A DNA stretch of 6,078 nucleotides from JBNJGT01 sp046496745 (GTDB lineage Archaea; Nanobdellota; Nanobdellia; Woesearchaeales; JACJVW01): positions 1 to 6,078 of the forward strand of contig JAWOGQ010000083.1 of assembly GCA_046496745.1 (NCBI GenBank), in the 5' to 3' direction. The notes under the pieces are model-generated. The model was not told the origin of the DNA, searched no databases, and was given only the letters and a program-made list of their open reading frames with translations. This document shows, piece by piece, positions 1 through 5,822 of this stretch; positions within the stretch are counted from its first letter, which is position 1, and each line of letters opens with the position of its first letter. The position numbers were made by a program, and so were the translations under genes.

Positions 1-1847
1 TTGTCATGAATGGAGAGATATACAATCACGAGCAGCTTAATGAAAGATTTGGCCTAGATGCCAAGAATGATGCTGAAACCGCCTTCCACCTGATAGAACT
101 CCTGGGTTTTCAGGAAGCAATCAAGCACTTTGACGGCCCATTTGCCATTGCCTACTGGAAAGATGACAATGTATTTCTTGCCCGTGACATCCTGGGCATA
201 AAACCATTGTTCTTCAACCCAAAGGCATTTGCCTCAGAAAACGATGTCCTTGAAAAGCTGACAGGCCAATCCTTTGAACTAAACCCCAGAAAGATATGCA
301 TCATATCACTTAAGGATCACACATATACCCTTGAAAAGAGGGATTTCTTCAGATGCAATGAGATGGAAACAAGAGACATCCCAAAAGAACTCAAAGAAAG
401 ACTTTATGCAGCCATAAAAAAAAGGATCCCTGACAAGAAGATAGGCCTGCTCTTCTCTGGAGGGATAGACTCCACTTTCCTTGCCCTCGTACTAAAAGAG
501 CTTGGTATCCCCTTCACCTGTTATACAGCAGGCGTGAGTGAAGAATCAAAGGATGTCAAGGCAGCAAGAGAAGTTGCTGAACACCTAAACCTTCCACTCA
601 GGACAAAGATATTGGATGAGGGTTTACCAGCTTACCTTGAACGGATAGTCCCCCTTATCGAGGATTCCAATGTAGTGAAAGTCGGCGTTGCAATCCCCTT
701 CTACCTTGCATGTGAGATGGCAAAAAAGGACAATGTAAAGGTATTGTTCTCAGGCCTTGGCTCAGAAGAGATCTTTGCAGGCTACAACCGCCACAGGCAG
801 GCAAAGGACATAAACAAAGAATGCCTGAATGGTCTCCTTAACATGTATGAACGTGATCTATACCGGGACGATAAAGTGACCATGCACCACACCATAGAAC
901 TACGCCTCCCTTTCCTTGACCATGACCTCATCCGCTACGCACTTTCGATCCCTGCAGAATACAAGCTTAACCAGGAACAATCAAAGATCATCCTAAGAGA
1001 GATCGCACATGATTGCGGTCTTCCAAAAAAGTTCAGCGAACGCAAGAAACAGGCTGCCCAGTATGGCAGCAGCTTCGATAAGGCCATAGCAAAGCTTGCA
1101 AAACCAAAAAAGAAATCAGAATATCTCAGGCAGTTCCTGCCAGAACCCAACCTGAAACTGGGCGTACTTTTCAGCTCAGGTAAGGACAGCACTTACGCTG
1201 CCTGGATCATGCAGCAACAGAATTACGAACTAGCCTGCCTGATCTCGCTCTGGAGCAGTAACAATGAATCATACATGTATCACACTCCTAATATCTGGAT
1301 AACAAAAGACCAGGCAGAATCCATGGGCATACCTTTGCTTATCCGCGAAACTGCAGGAAAAAAAGAAGAAGAGCTCCAGGACCTGAAAGCTGCACTCATA
1401 GAAGCAAAAGAGAAATATGGTATCCAGGGCATAGTCACAGGCGCGCTATATTCCACTTACCAGCGGGACCGCATCCAAAGGATCGCTGAGGATTTATCCC
1501 TCAAAGTATTCAATCCTTTATGGCACATCGACCAGGAACACGAGTTACGCAATCTTATTGATGAAGGATTCAGTGTTGTCATGACATCCATCGCAGCCCA
1601 GGGCCTTACCAAGGATTGGCTCGGCACCCCTCTTACCCATGATCATGTTGACAGGCTGGTAAAATTAAGAGATTCAATCGGGATGAATGTAGCAGGAGAA
1701 GGAGGGGAATACGAAAGCCTTGTCCTTGACAGCCCCTTATACAACTATCCTCTAGAGGTAGCAGAATCAGAGATCATGATGGAGAATGAATGCACAGGAT
1801 TTCTTGAAATCAGGAAAGTTTTAAATAGCAATTCACCAGAAGAATAA
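1..1847 (+). CDS. dph6: Fusion: glutamine amidotransferase/asparagine-synthetase-like + diphthine-ammonia ligase (Dph6), 5' partial
   Basis: The gene is cut by the left edge. The in-frame ATG at 6 is internal, because VMNGEIYN (codons from 3) is the NGEIYN segment that lies about 70 residues into AsnB proteins; the catalytic Cys2 would be upstream. Numbering M at position 6 as 1: the class II amidotransferase domain runs to about 115 (NGEIYN, NDAE, LARDILGIKPLFF); an AsnB-like synthetase domain follows with PP-loop SGGIDST (151-157), SGLGSEEIFAGY (249-260), ELRLPFLD (298-305) and QAAQYGS (349-355). After a Lys-rich linker (364-383) comes a full-length Dph6/DUF71 domain with a second PP-loop SSGKDST (390-396), TGALYSTYQRDRI and GEGGEYES (564-571). 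Dph6 uses ATP and ammonia to amidate diphthine on elongation factor 2, the last diphthamide step. Inference: the amidotransferase may supply that ammonia from glutamine. No in-frame ATG lies between residues 293 and 402, so the Dph6 part is not a separate gene. It is first in a likely four-gene operon. Domain calls are firm; the joint function is inferred. Confidence 0.9.
   Translation, partial: VMNGEIYNHEQLNERFGLDAKNDAETAFHLIELLGFQEAIKHFDGPFAIAYWKDDNVFLARDILGIKPLFFNPKAFASENDVLEKLTGQSFELNPRKICIISLKDHTYTLEKRDFFRCNEMETRDIPKELKERLYAAIKKRIPDKKIGLLFSGGIDSTFLALVLKELGIPFTCYTAGVSEESKDVKAAREVAEHLNLPLRTKILDEGLPAYLERIVPLIEDSNVVKVGVAIPFYLACEMAKKDNVKVLFSGLGSEEIFAGYNRHRQAKDINKECLNGLLNMYERDLYRDDKVTMHHTIELRLPFLDHDLIRYALSIPAEYKLNQEQSKIILREIAHDCGLPKKFSERKKQAAQYGSSFDKAIAKLAKPKKKSEYLRQFLPEPNLKLGVLFSSGKDSTYAAWIMQQQNYELACLISLWSSNNESYMYHTPNIWITKDQAESMGIPLLIRETAGKKEEELQDLKAALIEAKEKYGIQGIVTGALYSTYQRDRIQRIAEDLSLKVFNPLWHIDQEHELRNLIDEGFSVVMTSIAAQGLTKDWLGTPLTHDHVDRLVKLRDSIGMNVAGEGGEYESLVLDSPLYNYPLEVAESEIMMENECTGFLEIRKVLNSNSPEE
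1813..1827 (+). promoter_or_regulatory. Possible internal BRE/TATA promoter for the KaiC-like gene
   Basis: GGAAAG followed by TTTTAAATA (1819-1827) resembles an archaeal BRE plus TATA box. A start site about 27 bases past its centre would fall near 1850, giving a leader of about 12 nt that begins just before the AGGTGA ribosome-binding motif of the next gene. It lies inside the end of the fusion gene (codons for KVLN), so it may be chance AT-rich coding sequence. Confidence 0.3.
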
Positions 1848-1850
1848 CCC

Positions 1851-1856
1851 AGGTGA
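1851..1856 (+). promoter_or_regulatory. Shine-Dalgarno site that sets the start of the KaiC-like gene
   Basis: AGGTGA matches the complement of the archaeal 16S rRNA 3' end. It ends 5 bases before ATG 1862. The longer in-frame GTG start at 1853 overlaps this motif and is therefore unlikely. Confidence 0.65.
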
Positions 1857-1861
1857 AATGC

Positions 1862-2620
1862 ATGGAAAGAATTCAGACTGGAATAAAAGGACTCGATGAA
1901 CGTATCGCCGGCGGACTGCCGAATCAATCTTCTTCACTGATCTGTGGGACCCCCGGAAGCTGCAAGACAATCTTTTGCCTTGAATATCTATACCGCGGTG
2001 TGACCTCATTCAACCAGAACGGCCTTTATGTCACAATAGAAGAGGAGCCTGAAAGACTAAAGGACCAGGCTGACCAGTTCGGATGGAACCTGCGTGAGCT
2101 TGAAGAGCAGGGACGGATGGGTTTTCTGAAGATACCAATCGATACTGTCAATCTTGACATCCTTCGGATGATAAAAGAAGAGAAAGAAAGAATTGGCGCA
2201 CAAAGGCTTGTCATAGACTCCCTTTCAATACTTGCGATAAATGCTGCAATGTATAATCTTCCTATAAAGACACAAGTAGGAGATGACGTCTCATTTGCAT
2301 CAAACAAGCTGATGCCATCATCACTTACCATGAATGAAGAGACAAAACAATTCATCTATCTTTTCGTGAACAAGGTGTCTGATCTTGGAGCCACCACCAT
2401 ATTCGTAAGCGACTCCCCTGAACAAGGCAATTACATAACAAGAGACACTGTCTCTGAATTCGTATGCGATTCTGTCCTAAAGCTTGGAGTCCAGGAATTC
2501 GGAAAGACCATCTCCAGGACACTTGAGATAAGGAAGATGAGAGCAACACCCGTACATCCAGGCATAAACACCCTTGAGATAGTCCATGATGGACTTAATG
2601 TGACTGAGTTCACCTACTAA
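1862..2620 (+). CDS. KaiC/RAD55-like RecA-superfamily ATPase, single domain, with Cys-substituted Walker A
   Basis: This is a 252-residue single-domain member of the KaiC/GvpD/RAD55 group of P-loop ATPases, likely cytoplasmic and regulatory; the partner is unknown. Visible motifs in order: N-terminal TGIKGLDERIAGGLP (6-20), Walker A GTPGSCKT (29-36), VTIEEEPERL with the acidic EEE at 60-62, the DQFGW segment (71-75), Walker B RLVIDS (115-120) and a C-terminal RTLEIRKMRATPVHPG stretch typical of KaiC domains. Two things are odd. The last glycine of the P-loop is Cys34 (TGC at 1961-1963), with Cys28 and Cys39 flanking it. There is also a polar extra stretch around 128-157 after Walker B. ATG 1862 is chosen over GTG 1853 because AGGTGA sits 5 bases upstream. 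The gene follows the fusion gene by 14 bases and precedes the flavodoxin by 1 base. The family call is strong; the specific role is unknown. Confidence 0.88.
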   Translation: MERIQTGIKGLDERIAGGLPNQSSSLICGTPGSCKTIFCLEYLYRGVTSFNQNGLYVTIEEEPERLKDQADQFGWNLRELEEQGRMGFLKIPIDTVNLDILRMIKEEKERIGAQRLVIDSLSILAINAAMYNLPIKTQVGDDVSFASNKLMPSSLTMNEETKQFIYLFVNKVSDLGATTIFVSDSPEQGNYITRDTVSEFVCDSVLKLGVQEFGKTISRTLEIRKMRATPVHPGINTLEIVHDGLNVTEFTY

Positions 2621-2621
2621 G

Positions 2622-3101
2622 ATGAAGACAGTTTTAGTATACGATACAAAGTATGGAAATACAAAGTATCTTGCCGAGCGCATGCATAGTAACCTGAAAT
2701 CCCAGTATATAGACTGCAGGCTAATGCCAGTGCATGAAGCTGATTTTGAAGAGATCCAGAAGAGCAATGTCCTTATAGTTGCAAGCCCTACCCATTACTG
2801 GAACCCCAGCACATGCATAATCCGATTCCTTGAAGAACTCGGCAGGCAAAGGATACGAGAGAAGATGGGATTCATGCTCAGCACAAGATATGACTCGCAA
2901 CTCTTCGGTTCTGCAAGCAAGCGTATATTCACCTCACTGAAGATACTCCATTTCATGGTATATCCCTGGCAGGATTTCTACGTGAAAGATATTGAAGGGC
3001 CGCTTGCAGAGAACCAGGTTGAACGCTGTGACAAGTTCAGTGAACAGATTGTAGATGCGATAGCAAGACAGGCAAAGGAGATGATGCATGCTAACCAATG
3101 A
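2622..3101 (+). CDS. Flavodoxin family protein
   Basis: The product is 159 residues, the normal size for a short-chain flavodoxin, with no signal peptide, so it should be a cytoplasmic FMN-binding electron carrier or FMN-dependent redox protein. The N-terminal beta strand MKTVLVYDTKYGNT leads into the phosphate-binding loop (DTKYGNT, 8-14). VLIVASPTHYWNPS (50-63) is the second flavin-contacting loop and is followed by the IIRFLEEL helix. STRYDSQLFGSASKRI (87-102) sits where the third FMN loop is expected. The start is 1 base after the stop of the ATPase gene, and no convincing Shine-Dalgarno is visible, so translation probably depends on re-initiation from the upstream gene. The last codons carry the ribosome-binding site of the DUF357 gene. 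The electron donor and acceptor cannot be told from the sequence; the adjacent ATPase with a Cys-rich P-loop is a speculative partner. Confidence 0.87.
   Translation: MKTVLVYDTKYGNTKYLAERMHSNLKSQYIDCRLMPVHEADFEEIQKSNVLIVASPTHYWNPSTCIIRFLEELGRQRIREKMGFMLSTRYDSQLFGSASKRIFTSLKILHFMVYPWQDFYVKDIEGPLAENQVERCDKFSEQIVDAIARQAKEMMHANQ
3077..3085 (+). promoter_or_regulatory. Shine-Dalgarno for the DUF357 gene, inside the flavodoxin gene
   Basis: GGAGATGAT closely matches the archaeal GGAGGTGAT consensus. The GGAG core ends 7 bases before ATG 3088. It lies in the last codons of the flavodoxin gene, which indicates translational coupling. The two ATGs at 3081 and 3084 are in the flavodoxin frame and are not starts of the next gene. 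Confidence 0.7.
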
Positions 3102-3387
3102 AAAGGTAGAGAAATATTTTCAAGTGACAAGAAAGGCACTTGACAAGGTAAAGATAGGAAAAGAAAGAGAACTGGACTGGAAAAAAACAGCTGAAGATTT
3201 TCTTGACATGGCAACCCGCTACTTTGATGATGCCTCTTATTTCTACAAGAAGGATGACCTTGTCAACGCCTTTGCAGCCTTGAACTACGCCCATGGCTGG
3301 CTGGATGCAGGATCACGCATAGGCCTTTTTGATGTTGGATTTGACAGCACCCTTTTCACTGTAGACAAAGACATGTTCAACGAGTGA
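3088..3387 (+). CDS. DUF357 domain protein
   Basis: This is a 99-residue soluble, helical protein of the archaeal DUF357 family, whose biochemical role is not established as far as I know. The recognisable core is in the C-terminal half: RYFDDASYFYKKDDLVNAF (about 44-62), then NYAHGWLDAG (66-75) and RIGLF (77-81). The N-terminal third is a charged amphipathic helix (KVEKYFQVTRKALDKV). The start is set by a strong Shine-Dalgarno, and the gene overlaps the flavodoxin by 14 bases, so it is the last member of the + strand operon. Its TGA (3385-3387) lies beyond the stop of the convergent glycosyltransferase gene, giving an 11-base tail-to-tail overlap. The family call is confident; no function is proposed. 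Confidence 0.85.
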   Translation: MLTNEKVEKYFQVTRKALDKVKIGKERELDWKKTAEDFLDMATRYFDDASYFYKKDDLVNAFAALNYAHGWLDAGSRIGLFDVGFDSTLFTVDKDMFNE

Positions 3388-4411
3388 ATGTCCAGATCTT
3401 GTTTCCCAAAAAATTGATCAATAAAGCAATTCCTATTGCAATTACCTGCGAGAAGAGATAGAACAATCCAGATTCAGTAAGTGCATAGAGTATGACCAGA
3501 TTAACAGCCAGAGCAGAACAGCTGACTACTGCAAACTTAATGAATCTTTGAGCAAGACTCCTTCTTAGTTTCTCCTTGAATGTGAACAGCTTATTGAGAA
3601 TGAAATTATGAGACATCGCAATGATGAATGCAACCAACGCAGAGAATATGTACCATACACCTGACTCTGTCAGGAGATACAACACAATGATGTTTATCAA
3701 TGTGCCCATGAAACCAATCAAAGAGAATTTGAAGAACTGCATCCAGACATCCTTCCGGAGTAATAAGTAATTGAATATATTCTCAAGAAACCACACCATC
3801 TCATGATGGCTTATCTTGCTCTTGCCCCTTACCCTGTTCTGGAAGACAATAGGGACCTCTTCCACCCTTCCCTTATTCTTGACCAAAACCTCAAGCAATA
3901 TCTTGAATCCCTTGGGATTTAATCTGGAAAAATCAATAGATTCTTTCCTTACCATGAAAAACCCAGACATGGGATCCTTGACATCCGTGAACAACCTGGC
4001 AACCAATGTGGCCAGTTTCGAGATCATCTTTCGGAAAAAGCCCCAGCCTCTTATCTTACCCCCTTTGCAGTATCTGCTTCCAATAACAATATCAGCATCA
4101 TCCATAGCCTCTAAAAGTTCATGTATCTTCTTTGGGGAATGTGAAAGATCAGCGTCCATCACACCAAGGATATCACCTTTTGCCTCATTCCAGCCAGCAA
4201 GAACCGCAGAAGACAGACCAAGTTTCTTTTCCCTGTGCACTACATGCACACCTAATTCCTCAACATATTTACCTGTACCATCAGGGGAATTATCATCCAC
4301 AACAATGATCTCTCCCTCTATAGAGTGCTTATCAAATTCCTTCCTGATCTCTTTGATAAGCTTGCCGATATTATCCTTTTCATTATATGTGGGTATCACA
4401 AGGCTTAGCAT
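3377..4411 (-). CDS. Dolichol-phosphate-sugar synthase (GT2 domain + GtrA membrane domain)
   Basis: This 344-residue enzyme likely transfers mannose or a related hexose from a nucleotide sugar to dolichyl phosphate on the cytoplasmic membrane face. The GT-A catalytic domain (1 to about 215) starts directly with LSLVIPTYNE and shows VVDDNSPDGT (37-46), the metal-binding DAD in MDADLSHSP (85-93), GSRY (111-114), DPMSGFFMVRK (146-156) and RVRGKSKI (193-200), the typical pattern of DPM1-type enzymes. A GtrA-like domain with four membrane segments follows (about 226-344), the same architecture as the Pyrococcus furiosus DPM synthase. Its two halves are clear internal repeats. The sugar is not certain: glucose or an acetylated sugar is possible. 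The gene is divergent from the GT39 transferase gene across a shared TATA element; the initiator ATG lies about 26.5 bases from the TATA centre with no Shine-Dalgarno, so the mRNA is probably leaderless. Confidence 0.9.
   Translation of the reverse strand: MLSLVIPTYNEKDNIGKLIKEIRKEFDKHSIEGEIIVVDDNSPDGTGKYVEELGVHVVHREKKLGLSSAVLAGWNEAKGDILGVMDADLSHSPKKIHELLEAMDDADIVIGSRYCKGGKIRGWGFFRKMISKLATLVARLFTDVKDPMSGFFMVRKESIDFSRLNPKGFKILLEVLVKNKGRVEEVPIVFQNRVRGKSKISHHEMVWFLENIFNYLLLRKDVWMQFFKFSLIGFMGTLINIIVLYLLTESGVWYIFSALVAFIIAMSHNFILNKLFTFKEKLRRSLAQRFIKFAVVSCSALAVNLVILYALTESGLFYLFSQVIAIGIALLINFLGNKIWTFTR
3380..3544 (-). repeat. GtrA internal repeat, second copy (protein-level)
   Basis: Residues 290-344 of the GT2-GtrA protein align without gaps with residues 226-280. 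By eye 23 of 55 positions are identical, including FxKF, LTESG, NF and NKxxTF. Each copy holds two membrane segments. Confidence 0.75.
3572..3736 (-). repeat. GtrA internal repeat, first copy (protein-level)
   Basis: Residues 226-280, the partner of the copy at 3380-3544. The LTESG codons in the two copies are all synonymous but different at the third base (ctg aca gag tca ggt versus ctt act gaa tct gga), so the duplication is old. Confidence 0.75.
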
Positions 4412-4427
4412 TTCAATAGCTCAGAAA

Positions 4428-4447
4428 AGTAAATTTATAAAGTTACT
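4428..4447. promoter_or_regulatory. Bidirectional palindromic BRE-TATA-BRE promoter
   Basis: A 20-bp inverted repeat with one mismatched pair (positions 4433 and 4442): AGTAA-x, the perfect palindrome TTTATAAA (4434-4441), then x-TTACT. Its centre (4437.5) is 27.5 bases from the + strand ATG (4465) and 26.5 bases from the - strand ATG (4411). This is the expected distance from an archaeal TATA box to the transcription start, so both divergent genes would be transcribed from this single element as leaderless mRNAs. No other TATA-like element is apparent in the 53-base gap. Confidence 0.75.
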
Positions 4448-4464
4448 GGAAACTCACCCTCTCA

Positions 4465-5784
4465 ATGAGATATAGAATCATCATCATAATCCTTATTGCA
4501 CTTCTTCTCAGGGCATACCATCTCGATACTGAAAGTATCTGGTCTGATGAAGGATATTCAATCAATGAAGCCCAGTATTCAATACCTGAGATAATCGATC
4601 ATCTCAAGTATGATATGAACCCACCCCTGTATACATTCGCCCTGAAAGTATGGGGTTTTTTCTTCGGGTATTCTGAGATTGCAGCAAGATCCCTTTCCGT
4701 ACTCTTCTCCCTTATCACAGTCTACCTTGTATACCGTATAGGAAAGCAGGTCTACAGCAAAGAAGCAGGCATATATGCATCAATCATAGTATCTCTTGCA
4801 ACCTTCCACGTACAATATGCCCAGGAAACGCGAAGTTACGCTCTTTTCGCAATGCTTGCCGCAGCATCATTCCTTTTCTATTTCAGGGAACCAAACCTGA
4901 AAAACAACATGCTTTACATTCTAACAACAACTCTTCTCCTCTACACTCATATATACAGCATCTTCCTTATCATTGCACAGAATATCCCGATCAAGTTCAA
5001 GAAGAAATGGATAATATCCCAGATAATCCTTTTGATACTATTCATACCATATCTTTCCATACTCATATACCAGGCAACAAGAACACTCGGGACAAACACA
5101 TGGATTACAGCACCAGGGCTGAATGATATCCTTTACATATTCCACCTTCACGGCGGAACCGATTTCCTGATAATCCTATTCATTGCACTTTCTGCCCTTG
5201 CATTCAAAAATCCTAAAAAAGAGGAATGGACTCTCCTCTCCTGGTGGCTTATCCCCATAATTATTCCTTTAGTATTCTCCTACATTATAGATCCTTTCCT
5301 CTTTCCCCGTTACACTCTTCCTGCAACCCTCGGCATTTACCTTCTTGCTGCAAGAGGCCTTACCAGGCTGCGTCAACCACTCAAGATAATAACCCTCCTT
5401 ATAATAATTGTTATATCCGGACAGGCACTCCACGATTTCTACAAAACACCTTACAAAGAGAACTGGCGTGATGCCACAGCATACATCGATTCTATCGCAG
5501 GACCTGATGACAGGGTTCTCTTTTATCCTGGGTGGACCAAGAACCTTGTATATGATTATTACTCAGACAAGAATGTAACGACCTACATGGTGACGTATAA
5601 GACCAGAGAATTGAACCAGACAGACATAGAACGGATCACCCCGATGATAGGTGAATACGAGAAAATCATCCTTGTCCTTGCGCATAACATGGACAGCCAA
5701 GAACTTAGAGAAAGAATAGAGGAAGAGTATGATGAACTGGAAGAAAAAGAATTCAGAGGGATACGCATACTCACCTACTCCTGA
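4465..5784 (+). CDS. GT39/PMT-family (ArnT-like) membrane glycosyltransferase
   Basis: This 439-residue GT-C enzyme probably transfers a sugar from a polyprenyl (dolichyl) phosphate donor to a protein, lipid or glycan on the outer membrane face. After a short N-terminal membrane helix (about 4-16) comes the first outer loop with IWSDEGYS (25-32), where Asp28/Glu29 are the expected catalytic acidic residues. Then follow YDMNPPLY (49-56), YAQETRSYALFAM (118-130) and FPRYTLPA (280-287), all typical of the PMT_2 group. I count about ten to eleven hydrophobic segments up to residue 320. A soluble C-terminal domain (about 321-439) begins with WRDATAYI and ends in an acidic Glu-rich helix (EEEYDELEEKEF). 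The start is set by the TATA element 27.5 bases upstream; no Shine-Dalgarno is visible. It is divergent from the dolichol-phosphate-sugar synthase gene, which would supply its donor. The acceptor is unknown. Confidence 0.87.
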   Translation: MRYRIIIIILIALLLRAYHLDTESIWSDEGYSINEAQYSIPEIIDHLKYDMNPPLYTFALKVWGFFFGYSEIAARSLSVLFSLITVYLVYRIGKQVYSKEAGIYASIIVSLATFHVQYAQETRSYALFAMLAAASFLFYFREPNLKNNMLYILTTTLLLYTHIYSIFLIIAQNIPIKFKKKWIISQIILLILFIPYLSILIYQATRTLGTNTWITAPGLNDILYIFHLHGGTDFLIILFIALSALAFKNPKKEEWTLLSWWLIPIIIPLVFSYIIDPFLFPRYTLPATLGIYLLAARGLTRLRQPLKIITLLIIIVISGQALHDFYKTPYKENWRDATAYIDSIAGPDDRVLFYPGWTKNLVYDYYSDKNVTTYMVTYKTRELNQTDIERITPMIGEYEKIILVLAHNMDSQELRERIEEEYDELEEKEFRGIRILTYS

Positions 5785-5801
5785 CAGAAAGATATTTAAA
5801 A
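5785..5801 (+). promoter_or_regulatory. BRE/TATA promoter of the YprB-like gene
   Basis: CAGAAAG followed by ATATTTAAAA (5792-5801). The TATA centre (5796.5) is 26.5 bases before ATG 5823, so the transcript should start at or next to the A of the start codon (leaderless). It begins one base after the stop of the GT39 gene. Confidence 0.7.
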
Positions 5802-5822
5802 CACTGAGGCAGAACGATTAGA

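Noticed and set aside
1095..1847. Dph6 as a separate gene starting inside the fusion
   Set aside because: There is no in-frame ATG between codons 293 and 402, the second PP-loop begins at codon 390, and the frame is uninterrupted across the linker.
1853..1861. GTG start at 1853 adding three residues to the KaiC-like protein
   Set aside because: This GTG overlaps the AGGTGA motif that is ideally spaced for ATG 1862, and homologues begin near MERIxTGIxGLDE.
2026..2355. Open frame on the - strand within the KaiC-like gene
   Set aside because: It is Ser-rich antisense translation of a conserved ATPase with no motif or start signals.
3388..3420. Terminator between the convergent genes
   Set aside because: No stem-loop with a T-run is visible on either strand; the only homopolymer is an A6 tract inside the GT2 coding region.
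3816..4475. Long open frame of 219 codons on the + strand opposite the GT2 gene
   Set aside because: It is a shadow of the confidently identified GT2-GtrA gene, shows no family motif, has Ser/Leu/Pro-rich low-quality composition, and runs through the divergent promoter.
5805..5809. TGAGG as a Shine-Dalgarno for the YprB-like gene
   Set aside because: It is 13 bases from the ATG and would lie upstream of the transcription start predicted from the TATA box.
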